Virus record (IMG/VR): IMGVR_UViG_3300025030_000025
Coordinates: 1 to 49,547 of that record
From: a virus
Length of the DNA: 49,547 nucleotides
Direction: 5' to 3' (one strand)
The position numbers and the translations under genes are program-made. Of this stretch, positions 33,869 to 40,249 are shown piece after piece (position 1 is the first letter of the stretch; each line of letters starts with the position of its first letter). The notes below the pieces were generated by a model. It was not told the origin of the DNA and made no database searches. It saw only the letters and a list, made by a program, of their open reading frames with translations.

Positions 33869-34047
33869 TGCCGAGCAAAGGAAATAAGTGTTGCGAACTT
33901 TGTAAACATTGTAAGGTTGATAATGATATTACTTCTGCATCAAGAGGCGATCACCTTTGTTTTAACAGCAAATCTGATTGCTACTATTTAGGCGAGTTAA
34001 GAAATATAAAGTCTTTTTATTGTTCTGAATTTGCGAGGTCAAACTAA
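33724..34047 (+). CDS. Cassette 5 ORF, Cys-rich, 107 aa
   Basis: ATG in the attC4 loop. The first 46 residues come from attC, then VSLPSKGNKCCELCKHCKVD starts a Cys-rich domain with CCELCKHC, C near LCFNSKSDC and YCSEF, likely zinc binding. The stop TAA lies in AACTAAC. It resembles cassette 9 in Cys spacing (CxxC early, CC..C later). The shared layout suggests related cassettes. Function unknown. Confidence 0.65.
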   Translation: MNEGILKFICAITGHDEVTIKQMFNDWLKSPSSKTDRASEDGVGCVVSLPSKGNKCCELCKHCKVDNDITSASRGDHLCFNSKSDCYYLGELRNIKSFYCSEFARSN

Positions 34048-34243
34048 CGTAGTTGCGTTTGTGCCGTTGCGGAAACATTTTATAAAACTAAATAGGAGTA
34101 GAAAATGGATATTGGAATTTTATTTGCCAAATACTGCGATGTGAAAGATTTACAAGAACCACATCAAAACGCATTGAGCCAAGATGCTTTAGTGAAATTA
34201 ATTGAAGAATATGAAAGCAATCGGCACGAAACGCGAGTTAGCC
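34042..34243. repeat. attC5
   Basis: Left core AACTAAC; 2L GTAGTTGCGTTTGTGCCGTTG pairs with 2R CAATCGGCACGAAACGC with T and G unpaired six bases apart; right core GTTAGCC at 34237. The clearest of the set. Confidence 0.85.
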
Positions 34244-34473
34244 AGAAAAATGCACCAGGGGGTGGGACACAATTATATTTTATCAGTTATAGTTTCTGGC
34301 AATATACTTATGACGATAGCAAACTTGAAGGGGACACAGTGGAAGGTTTTGAGAATACCGTTGAAGATTGCCATATAGAACGATTTGAGGACGTTGAAGC
34401 GTTAGAAGATAAATTGAGAAAACGGTTAGGATATGACGGACTGACCATAATTAATTACATTAAAATTAACTAA
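34105..34473 (+). CDS. Cassette 6 ORF, 122 aa
   Basis: ATG in the attC5 loop behind AGGAGTAGAAA. The first 44 residues are attC-coded; the core begins VSQKNAPGGGTQLYFISYSF and goes on with WQYTYDDSKLEGD, alpha/beta and acidic. The cassette ends pair (GTTAGCCAGAAAAATGC with 34474-34491). The 1R core is in frame. Function unknown. Confidence 0.65.
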   Translation: MDIGILFAKYCDVKDLQEPHQNALSQDALVKLIEEYESNRHETRVSQKNAPGGGTQLYFISYSFWQYTYDDSKLEGDTVEGFENTVEDCHIERFEDVEALEDKLRKRLGYDGLTIINYIKIN

Positions 34474-34484
34474 GCATTTTTTCG

Positions 34485-34617
34485 GGCTAACGAAGTTGCC
34501 ACTAAACTGCAAACGGACATAAAAGGAAGAACTATTATGGAAAATAATTCAGAGACTACTAATAAAACTCAAATTGCAACAAACGAAAGTTTGTCAGATT
34601 TGAGTGGCTTGTTAGCT
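34485..34617. repeat. attC6
   Basis: Left core GGCTAAC; 2L GCCACTAAACTGCAAAC pairs with 2R GTTTGTCAGATTTGAGTGGC with T, A and G unpaired; right core GTTAGCT at 34611. Confidence 0.8.
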
Positions 34618-34908
34618 GGCGACCGTATTTGGTTTGATGAAGAAAAAAGACCATATACGATTAAAGCAGCGAACAAGCGATTTAAGGTTTGCACAAAACC
34701 ATACAACATTAAACACACTGTAATTTATACAATCGTTGACTTGGACAGACAGATTAGAGGAACTGAAAACTTAGTTTTTTGTATGGGGTTTGAGAACATA
34801 AAGTTATGCAAAGAAGCATTAAAAAGATTAGAGAATGGCGAAAGCGAAGTGAGCAGTAGGAATAATATCCCATTAAAAATATCTAAAACGGAAAGGTCGT
34901 CCAGCTAA
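34537..34908 (+). CDS. Cassette 7 ORF, widespread small family, 123 aa
   Basis: The core after 1R reads AGDRIWFDEEKRPYTIKAAN, CTKPYNIKHTVIYTIVDLD and RGTENLVFCMGF, which resembles a small uncharacterised family I remember from phages and other mobile DNA. Such proteins normally begin near GDRIWF, so the first 24 residues (MENNSETTNKTQIATNESLS...) are an extension coded by the attC loop. The ends pair (GTTAGCTGGCGACC with GGTCGTCCAGCTAAC). The stop TAA lies in AGCTAAC. Confidence 0.7.
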   Translation: MENNSETTNKTQIATNESLSDLSGLLAGDRIWFDEEKRPYTIKAANKRFKVCTKPYNIKHTVIYTIVDLDRQIRGTENLVFCMGFENIKLCKEALKRLENGESEVSSRNNIPLKISKTERSSS

Positions 34909-35095
34909 CGGTGTGGCGTTTCACCGGATTGCGAAAACAAAAAAAATATAAGAAGGAAAATAAAATGGGAAATGTGAATAAAATTTTAGTTGATATAATA
35001 AATAACATTGACAAATACGAGAAGCCATTTATAGCAGAACAATTATTTGTCGTCGTGAGAGAACTCAGCAATTCCGGTGCAAACGTATGTTATAG
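34903..35095. repeat. attC7
   Basis: Left core AGCTAAC; 2L GTGGCGTTTCACCGGATTGC pairs with 2R GCAATTCCGGTGCAAACG with T and C unpaired; right core GTTATAG at 35089. Confidence 0.8.
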
Positions 35096-35354
35096 CGAGG
35101 GCGCAGTTCAGCCCGGTGCGGTTGCGGAAGAGAAGTTAATTTTTGATTGGAAAGAGGGCGAGTTGATAAGCGGAGACCCATTATTTTATTTGGATGATTG
35201 TCATGGAGTATCGGTGGACAATTATGTTGACCACATAGATATTAAATTTTATCAACGCATAAAAGAGAATGGGAAAACTTATTGCCGGGTTACAAAAAAA
35301 CATACTCTTGATGTAGCCAAATTAGCAGAGGCACTTAAACTTTTAGAAGAATGA
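34965..35354 (+). CDS. Cassette 8 ORF, 129 aa
   Basis: I start at the ATG at 34965 (MGNVNKILVD), behind AGAAGGAAAATAAA; an in-frame ATG at 34911 lies inside the 2L arm. About 42 residues precede 1R. The core EEKLIFDWKEGELISGDPLF is followed by a beta-rich domain and a helical end (LDVAKLAEALKLLEE). The ends pair (GTTATAGCGA with TCGCTATAAC). Function unknown. Confidence 0.65.
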   Translation: MGNVNKILVDIINNIDKYEKPFIAEQLFVVVRELSNSGANVCYSEGAVQPGAVAEEKLIFDWKEGELISGDPLFYLDDCHGVSVDNYVDHIDIKFYQRIKENGKTYCRVTKKHTLDVAKLAEALKLLEE

Positions 35355-35368
35355 CAGCAACCGCATCG

Positions 35369-35622
35369 CTATAACGAAGCTCCGGCTTACCCGCCGAGCG
35401 ACATTAAAAACTAAAATAGGAATTGGAAAATGAACGCACAAAAAATAGTTGATCATGCAATAAAGAAAGGTTACTTGGTTGAGTGCTGCGGTGGATGTGG
35501 CAAAACATATAAAGCGGATTACGATTGTGGTTGCCCCGCTGGTTCAAGTTATAAATGGAATCCAAATTTGATTTTTTTGCCGACCGAGCAAGCGAGGTCG
35601 GTTGTAGAGCCGGAAGTTAAAC
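35369..35622. repeat. attC8
   Basis: Left core CTATAAC; 2L CTCCGGCTTACCC pairs with 2R GGTTGTAGAGCCGG with extra unpaired bases, including a G; right core GTTAAAC at 35616. The loop holds a GACCGAGCAAGCGAGGTC stem. Confidence 0.7.
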
Positions 35623-35807
35623 CGACTTGCGTAAATTGTTTCTATGCAACCACTATAAAGAATGATGACGTAATTTCTTCTATATGCCATTGTCAGATAA
35701 GTCCTATTTGTTGGATGCAAGAAAAAGAAATTAAATACGGAATACCTATTACCAGAATGCGAGAATGCGATGGATGCAATCATTTTAAGAAAGCAAGTTC
35801 GGTTTAA
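35430..35807 (+). CDS. Cassette 9 ORF, Cys-rich, 125 aa
   Basis: The attC-coded part itself has CCGGCGKTY and CGCPAG, so this N-terminal zinc-ribbon-like piece spans the loop. After 1R, VKPTCVNCFYATTIKND, CHCQISPICWM and MRECDGCNHF give a second Cys-rich domain, like cassette 5. The stop TAA is in GTTTAAC. The ends pair (GTTAAACCGACTTGC with 35793-35808, one base longer). Probably two zinc sites; function unknown. Confidence 0.65.
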   Translation: MNAQKIVDHAIKKGYLVECCGGCGKTYKADYDCGCPAGSSYKWNPNLIFLPTEQARSVVEPEVKPTCVNCFYATTIKNDDVISSICHCQISPICWMQEKEIKYGIPITRMRECDGCNHFKKASSV

Positions 35808-36000
35808 CATATAGCGGGCTAACTTGTCTGCGGAAAGGATATTATGAGTTTTGCAATACATAAAAAACTTGGCACAATAAAAGAAATACCAAAACACGCA
35901 GAGGGATGGATGAATAACGAATGGGCTGTATATGACAAATTTCCCACAGAAGAAAATTATTTTGAGGCAATAGCAGGTCAAGTTGAGCCCGTAGTTATTG
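35802..36000. repeat. attC9
   Basis: Left core GTTTAAC; 2L CGGGCTAACTTGTCTG pairs with 2R CAGGTCAAGTTGAGCCCG with T and G unpaired six bases apart; right core GTTATTG at 35994. Confidence 0.8.
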
Positions 36001-36179
36001 TGAAAACGGCGGGGAGGACATTATTAGACTACGCAAAATCGTGGGCTCAAAGATATAATAAGGATGGTAAAGAAAAGGAAGAATTAAAGATAAGTTTTGT
36101 AATAATAGCTAAACATCTATTCGCTTTAACCGATAAAGAATTATTAAGGTTAAAACACAATAGCCGTTTTTCAGAATAA
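35844..36179 (+). CDS. Cassette 10 ORF, 111 aa
   Basis: ATG behind GAAAGGATATT in the attC9 loop. The first 50 residues contain AEGWMNNEWAVYDKFPTEEN; after 1R the core VIVKTAGRTLLDYAKSWAQR is a helical region. The stop TAA is in GAATAAC. The ends pair (GTTATTGTGAAAACGG with 36164-36180, one mismatch and one bulge). Function unknown. Confidence 0.65.
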   Translation: MSFAIHKKLGTIKEIPKHAEGWMNNEWAVYDKFPTEENYFEAIAGQVEPVVIVKTAGRTLLDYAKSWAQRYNKDGKEKEELKISFVIIAKHLFALTDKELLRLKHNSRFSE

Positions 36180-36426
36180 CAGAGTGGCGGTTGTGCTTTT
36201 GCGGAACAGTTTTATAATAACAAATAGAGGTTTAACATGACACACGAAGATTTTGAAGAAATACTTAATTGTAGCGAATGTAGCACTGCTTTAACTGATA
36301 ATGATTGGAGCGAAACTTATTCGGTTCCTCTTTCAATGACAATTAAAGAGATAAAGAGTTTGAGCCAAACATTAAAAACACATGAAACGTTGCTTAACAG
36401 CAACAAGCACGAACCGCAAGTTAAAC
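36174..36426. repeat. attC10
   Basis: Left core GAATAAC; 2L GGCGGTTGTGCTTTTGC pairs with 2R GCAACAAGCACGAACCGC with C and G unpaired six bases apart; right core GTTAAAC at 36420. Confidence 0.8.
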
Positions 36427-36617
36427 GGATTTTGGCGGATGTGGAGAACCAAAAAACAATATTGAAACTATTTAGTTGCCAATGTGGCGAAACTTTACTG
36501 ATAGGCAAACCACATACTAAAATTGTTAATAACCATAATGAACTTGATTACCTTGAATGTAAATGCCCCGATTGCGAGATGGGGTGGAAAGTAAAAATAA
36601 GTTTTACGGAAATATAA
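36237..36617 (+). CDS. Cassette 11 ORF, zinc-ribbon, 126 aa
   Basis: ATG in the attC10 loop. The N-terminal 61 residues include CSECSTALTDND; after 1R (VKRILADVENQK) the C-terminus has CQCGETLLIGK and CKCPDCEMGWK, so a split zinc ribbon is likely. The ends pair over 17-18 bases (36420-36436 with 36618-36635). It is the last cassette, and the array stops at GTTTAAC. Function unknown. Confidence 0.65.
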   Translation: MTHEDFEEILNCSECSTALTDNDWSETYSVPLSMTIKEIKSLSQTLKTHETLLNSNKHEPQVKRILADVENQKTILKLFSCQCGETLLIGKPHTKIVNNHNELDYLECKCPDCEMGWKVKISFTEI

Positions 36618-36671
36618 GCCAAAATTCCGTTTAACTATCTACTAAGAGGCTATTAAGCCTAAGTTGTTTAT

Positions 36672-36705
36672 TTATAATAAATTATAAGTAACTTTAATAT
36701 TAAAG
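36672..36705. promoter_or_regulatory. Two palindromes upstream of the RHH gene
   Basis: TTATAAT-AA-ATTATAA at 36672-36687 and the perfect 14-mer CTTTAATATTAAAG at 36692-36705, just ahead of the RHH gene at 36716. Such sites often bind ribbon-helix-helix repressors, suggesting autoregulation. Confidence 0.55.
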
Positions 36706-36715
36706 AGTATATATA

Positions 36716-36925
36716 ATGGGCAAACGTAAACAAATAGGTATTAAGTTACCAATTATGCTAATAAGTATTATTGATGAAATATCTATCCAGCAGGCAAAAT
36801 CAAGAACTACTTTTATTGAAGAAGCAGTAAGAGAAAAATTGAATCAGCTTAAAGTGAAGATTCCAACTAAGTATAAAGAGCCAATATATTATAATTCAGT
36901 TGAAGATATACCATTTGAGGAGTAA
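36716..36925 (+). CDS. Ribbon-helix-helix regulator, 69 aa
   Basis: QIGIKLPIMLISIIDEISIQ followed by KSRTTFIEEAVREKLNQL fits the CopG/Arc-type fold: a short strand then two helices, with a polar turn (AKSRTTF). It lies directly after two palindromes and starts the next early block. Regulates itself or the block by inference. Confidence 0.75.
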   Translation: MGKRKQIGIKLPIMLISIIDEISIQQAKSRTTFIEEAVREKLNQLKVKIPTKYKEPIYYNSVEDIPFEE

Positions 36926-36926
36926 T

Positions 36927-37154
36927 ATGAAATGTACTGCTTGTAAAAAAGAGATAGTATTCTGCTTAACTAAAAATGGTAACCGTATTCCAGTTGATGC
37001 TGAAACGCTAAGCGAAGAAGACAAATTATGGTTAATTAACAGACCAAAAGAAAACTATAATGAGCTGCTACCATTTAGATATGGAGAACATATTGCTCAT
37101 TTCGCAACTTGCACTAATCCAGATTATTTTAGAAAGGAGAAAAATGATAAATAA
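36927..37154 (+). CDS. Small Cys-containing protein, 75 aa
   Basis: I take the ATG at 36927 (MKCTACKKEIVFC), behind GAGGAGTAAT. CTACKKEIVFC and a later HFATC may form a zinc site. It overlaps the next gene by 11 bp. No family recognised. Confidence 0.55.
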   Translation: MKCTACKKEIVFCLTKNGNRIPVDAETLSEEDKLWLINRPKENYNELLPFRYGEHIAHFATCTNPDYFRKEKNDK

Positions 37155-37401
37155 TATTAAAAAGATTCTTGAAGAAGTGGAACAAGAATATAATCGTGCA
37201 TTAGAATTACATGGTAATTTCAATTCTTATCACGAAGGTTATGCAGTTATACTCGAAGAACTTGAAGAACTTTGGGATGAAATAAAAAAACGTATTCCGA
37301 GTAAAACAGAACTACGTGAAGAAGCTATTCAATTAACTGCAATGGGATTAAAATTTATTACATTAATAGATGGAATTAAAAATGTTACACCTAATAAGTA
37401 A
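37144..37401 (+). CDS. MazG-like pyrophosphohydrolase, 85 aa
   Basis: GNFNSYHEGYAVILEELEEL and REEAIQLTAMGLKFI match the helical MazG-like pattern (acidic EExxE cluster, then a second helix with E). ATG at 37144 behind AGGAGAAAA. Such proteins hydrolyse nucleoside triphosphates and may shape the nucleotide pool. The overlap with the next gene suggests coupling. Confidence 0.7.
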   Translation: MINNIKKILEEVEQEYNRALELHGNFNSYHEGYAVILEELEELWDEIKKRIPSKTELREEAIQLTAMGLKFITLIDGIKNVTPNK

Positions 37402-37636
37402 AAAAGACCCAACCAAAATGATGTTAGTAGCATTATCAGAAGAAGATTATGATACTATGAAGATTTTATGGGATAAAGGAATATTATTTGGTGCATATTC
37501 TTTCCAACATCTTAATAAGATGGAATCTAATAATCCTAATTGGGATAAATATAAAACACTCATAGAAAAATTTCCTTCTGCTAAAGGCATATTACATGTG
37601 AATATAGTAACTGGTTTCGCTAAAGGTGTCCAATGA
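37382..37636 (+). CDS. Hypothetical protein, 84 aa
   Basis: Alpha/beta protein with LSEEDYDTMKILWDKGILFG and no Cys set. Another in-frame ATG at 37370 is possible. It overlaps the methyltransferase start by 4 bp (ATGA). Function unknown. Confidence 0.5.
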   Translation: MLHLISKKDPTKMMLVALSEEDYDTMKILWDKGILFGAYSFQHLNKMESNNPNWDKYKTLIEKFPSAKGILHVNIVTGFAKGVQ

Positions 37637-38322
37637 AATTATACTATAAGGAAGAAGGGATAAGAGTATATAATGGCGATTGCAAAAATATGTTTAAAAA
37701 TTTGCCAGATAAATCTATTAGACTAATATTCGCAGACCCACCTTATGGGATTAATTTAGAATACGATTCTCCATTTATAGACACTCCAGAATATTATTTG
37801 GATATGACCAATTTATTATTGACCGAAGGATTACGAGTAGCTGAAACAATGGTAATAACACCTGGTGGTTATACTAATGTTGAAATTTGGAAACAAATAT
37901 GTAGAGAGAAAAAGATAGACTGGTTTAGATTTTGTTGGTATAAAGGTGCTATGCCGCATAGAAGTAAGGTTGGATTCGCACATTGGGAAGAAGTTCTTAT
38001 ATTTGGGAAGATGTATGCTGGAATCCCCGATTATCTATATATTGCGCCGGAGGGGAATAAACAAGGTCATGCTTGTCCTAAACCAGTAGGGTTACCAATG
38101 TTTTTTATAGATGCATATACTAAGGAAAATGATTTAGTATATGACCCATTCTTAGGTAGCGGTACGACATTAATAGCATGTAAAATGAACAATAGAAAGG
38201 GGATAGGCACGGAATTATCGCTAACATATTCAGAAATATGCGCTAAACGTATATCTGAAACTATGAGATTTGGTAAAGATAATGATGAAATTTTTAATCA
38301 AACAGATTTATTTAGGAGTTAA
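37633..38322 (+). CDS. DNA methyltransferase, beta-class layout, 229 aa
   Basis: DPPY is at residues 35-38 (FADPPYGINLEY) and the AdoMet loop DPFLGSGTTL lies near 171-180, with NNRKGIGTELS after it. The DPPY motif comes before the FxGxG motif, the beta-class order of N4-cytosine or N6-adenine methylases. It could protect phage DNA from host enzymes. No restriction gene is near. Confidence 0.85.
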   Translation: MKLYYKEEGIRVYNGDCKNMFKNLPDKSIRLIFADPPYGINLEYDSPFIDTPEYYLDMTNLLLTEGLRVAETMVITPGGYTNVEIWKQICREKKIDWFRFCWYKGAMPHRSKVGFAHWEEVLIFGKMYAGIPDYLYIAPEGNKQGHACPKPVGLPMFFIDAYTKENDLVYDPFLGSGTTLIACKMNNRKGIGTELSLTYSEICAKRISETMRFGKDNDEIFNQTDLFRS

Positions 38323-38378
38323 TATGGACAAACAAACAATGGATAAATGTTATAGTTAGCATATTATTAATAATAGCT

Positions 38379-38543
38379 ATGCTGGTAACAATATATTATT
38401 ATAAATATAAAAATATTGAAAAATATATTTGTTTATGCATATGTGCAGTGCTTGGTTGTGCATTAATTATTACCACTTTATTTGGCATTCTTTATTTAAC
38501 TAATCCAGAGTATTATGCATTTAAATCTTTAATAGGAAAGTAA
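38379..38543 (+). CDS. Two-segment membrane protein, 54 aa, possibly longer
   Basis: From ATG 38379 the protein is mostly hydrophobic with two membrane segments. The frame stays open to ATA at 38322 and would add MWTNKQWINVIVSILLIIA, which looks like a real N-terminus. The ribosome binding site AGGAG fits the ATG at 38324, which is in another frame. A frameshift, sequence error or ATA start would explain this. Confidence 0.45.
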   Translation: MLVTIYYYKYKNIEKYICLCICAVLGCALIITTLFGILYLTNPEYYAFKSLIGK

Positions 38544-38544
38544 T

Positions 38545-39015
38545 ATGGAAATTAAAATTACAATACTCGGTGAACCTTATGTAAAGAAGAATGGCGTAAG
38601 ACATTCTATGTTTTATAAAGATAGAAATGGACGTAAAGTTCCAAGAGAACATCCGGTCACATATTATTCTGAACCATATAAAGAATGGGCTAAGAAAGCT
38701 ATCATAGCTTGTGGAGACTTTAAAACTAAACATCATGCAGAATATGAATTTCCTTTAGATGGCAAATACAATCTTAAATGTTTATTCTATCTGGACAAAG
38801 ACAAGAAAGTAGATTTAACTAATCTAATGGAAGGTATCCAAGATGTATTAGCTGGTAATCCAGGTATAGATGTAGCTGATAAATCTTATTATCAAATATT
38901 GGCAGATGATTCTACAAGATTCATTGGCTCAATAGATGGCAGTAGAGTTATTTGTTTACCTTCCGAACCAGCAAGAGTAGAAGTAACTATAACTGATTTT
39001 AAATGGACTATATAA
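38545..39015 (+). CDS. rusA: RusA-type Holliday junction resolvase, 156 aa
   Basis: KKVDLTNLMEGIQDVL places D90 and D100 as in the RusA catalytic set, followed by YYQILADDS with D121/D122. The N-terminus (ITILGEPYVKKNGVRHSMF) and length fit the family. RusA cuts four-way junctions made in replication and recombination. ATG 2 bp after the membrane ORF stop. Confidence 0.85.
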   Translation: MEIKITILGEPYVKKNGVRHSMFYKDRNGRKVPREHPVTYYSEPYKEWAKKAIIACGDFKTKHHAEYEFPLDGKYNLKCLFYLDKDKKVDLTNLMEGIQDVLAGNPGIDVADKSYYQILADDSTRFIGSIDGSRVICLPSEPARVEVTITDFKWTI

Positions 39016-39024
39016 TATGCTCCT

Positions 39025-39147
39025 ATTTCTTCCCCGAAAACGGCTTCCAAATTTGACTTATACGGGTTTAGTTTATCAAGTCAATACTTATATCAAGGTA
39101 GGCAAACAAATTGAGCCTTGAGGCTATACGGAAGAAATTAAGGCAAT
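39025..39147. repeat. Dispersed repeat, noncoding copy
   Basis: ATTTCTTCCCCGAAAACGG at 39025 is exact at 49240. About 90 bases on, CCTTGAGGCTATACGGAAGA resembles 49333 and the leader at 19711. Between them a shared CAATACTT lies at matching distance. This copy precedes the 76-residue gene. Confidence 0.5.
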
Positions 39148-39172
39148 TTTGATAATATACCCAAGAGATTTT

Positions 39173-39403
39173 ATGAGCACTGATACAAATAAGTCTTTTA
39201 TCGTAACTAAGTTACTTACACATATAGGTAAGGACATTAGGACTACCACAAGCAAAGTGTTTAGAGTGGGTGAAATAGTAACCAAAGATGTATTGTATAA
39301 ATATTCTGCTGATAAAGGAATGATTATAGAATTACACCCAAATATAATATTTATCATGGACAATAAAAAAATAATCCATCTAATAGCTAAGGAAAAGAAA
39401 TGA
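39173..39403 (+). CDS. Small protein, 76 aa
   Basis: ATG at 39173 (MSTDTNKSF) behind AAGAGATTTT; a TTG further upstream is also open. Beta-rich, with a hydrophobic C-terminal half (IIFIMDNKKIIHLI). Its leader carries the dispersed repeat. No family recognised. Confidence 0.55.
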   Translation: MSTDTNKSFIVTKLLTHIGKDIRTTTSKVFRVGEIVTKDVLYKYSADKGMIIELHPNIIFIMDNKKIIHLIAKEKK

Positions 39404-39483
39404 GAACTAACTGGAAAATAATATTATTATTAATCATCATAGGAACATTACAATATTTTTTAATTAGATGGATATTCAATTAG
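39400..39483 (+). CDS. 27-aa membrane peptide
   Basis: One membrane helix (IILLLIIIGTLQYFLI) between charged ends, overlapping the previous stop by 4 bp (ATGA). It belongs to the set of tiny coupled membrane peptides. Function unknown. Confidence 0.5.
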   Translation: MRTNWKIILLLIIIGTLQYFLIRWIFN

Positions 39484-39492
39484 GAGAATGAA

Positions 39493-39750
39493 ATGAATTT
39501 AGAAAATGAAATGTTTGAAGCAAGGATTAAAGATGATGATATGTCAACAGAATCTATAATCAATCTGCATGATGCCATCCGCATTGCTAAAGAGTATGCA
39601 GAAAAAAGATATAATCAAGCACAATATGATTTAATTATAATGATAATCCAAGATATGTTTAATGCTTGTTCATTAAATCTTCCTCTTGAATATGTGGGCA
39701 ATCTAAAAAAGCAATTAAAATCTAAACTTGCAACGGAGACAGAGAAATGA
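39493..39750 (+). CDS. Small helical protein, 85 aa
   Basis: Acidic, helical; NLHDAIRIAKEYAEKR and QYDLIIMIIQDMFNA suggest a two-helix protein. Overlaps the next gene by 4 bp. AGGAGAATGAA precedes the ATG. No family recognised. Confidence 0.55.
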   Translation: MNLENEMFEARIKDDDMSTESIINLHDAIRIAKEYAEKRYNQAQYDLIIMIIQDMFNACSLNLPLEYVGNLKKQLKSKLATETEK

Positions 39751-40067
39751 AAGAACTGAAAGAAAAGTTTATGAAACAATTTAATTTATGGACAAAATTA
39801 GAATTTGAAGGTGAAGAAAGTTTTACTACTTGTGATGAAAATGTTTGGCAATTCATCGAACAAAACTTCATATCCAAAAATGAATTTATCGCAATAGACC
39901 AACATCAGTTTATTGTGAATGATTTAGAGAAGCAATTCTCCGAAGCGAAAAAACAAATCAACACAATACAAGCAAACCTTATACGAAGAGTTGATATAAT
40001 ATTAAGTGAACCAGATGGGATAGTAAGAGAAATAATGATAAACAATTTATTAACAAATTTATTTTAA
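39747..40067 (+). CDS. Small protein, 106 aa
   Basis: Mixed alpha/beta with FMKQFNLWTKLEFEGEESFT and a coiled middle (LEKQFSEAKKQINTIQ). ATGA overlap with the previous gene. Function unknown. Confidence 0.55.
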   Translation: MKELKEKFMKQFNLWTKLEFEGEESFTTCDENVWQFIEQNFISKNEFIAIDQHQFIVNDLEKQFSEAKKQINTIQANLIRRVDIILSEPDGIVREIMINNLLTNLF

Positions 40068-40087
40068 TTAATCCAGAAGGAGAAAGT

Positions 40088-40186
40088 ATGAAATTACCAA
40101 CATACGAAGAACTAAGAAAAATGATTTTATTAATGACATCTAAAAATGCAAAGATGAATGATGAATTAGAAAAACAGAAAAAGTGA
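40088..40186 (+). CDS. 32-aa charged helical peptide
   Basis: MKLPTYEELRKMILLMTSKN and a Lys-rich end. Strong AAGGAGAAAGT precedes the ATG, so translation is likely. Last gene of the rightward transcript. Function unknown. Confidence 0.45.
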   Translation: MKLPTYEELRKMILLMTSKNAKMNDELEKQKK

Positions 40187-40249
40187 ATAAAGTGAATAAA
40201 TAGAACCTATCCGATGTTCAATATTTTTGATCATAACCCCCTCTATAAA

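Larger units (their letters stand above)
32054..36635 (+). mobile_element. Integron-like cassette array without integrase (CALIN), 11 cassettes
   Basis: Eleven attC-like sites (attC0 to attC10) separate eleven small ORFs. In each cassette a GTT-type 1R sequence pairs with an RYYYAAC-type sequence at the cassette's own 3' end, usually over 9-18 bases. The 2L and 2R arms also pair, with unpaired bases (mostly T and G) on the 2R arm of the plus strand. Those are the canonical bottom-strand extrahelical bases, so the sites read on the minus strand and each cassette on the plus strand is attC first, then ORF. No integrase or attI was seen. Cassettes are 362-466 bp. Confidence 0.85.

Noticed and set aside
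34911-34964. Upstream start of cassette 8 ORF at 34911
   Set aside because: It lies in the 2L arm without a ribosome site; 34965 has a good one.
32054-36635. Ordinary tandem early genes with chance repeats
   Set aside because: Matched ends of each cassette plus paired arms with the same unpaired bases recur eleven times, which chance does not explain.
32054-36635. CRISPR array
   Set aside because: Spacing is 360-470 bp, units are coding, and repeats are structural, not identical.
37060-37143. Longer start of the MazG-like ORF at 37060
   Set aside because: It lies inside the previous gene; AGGAG precedes 37144.
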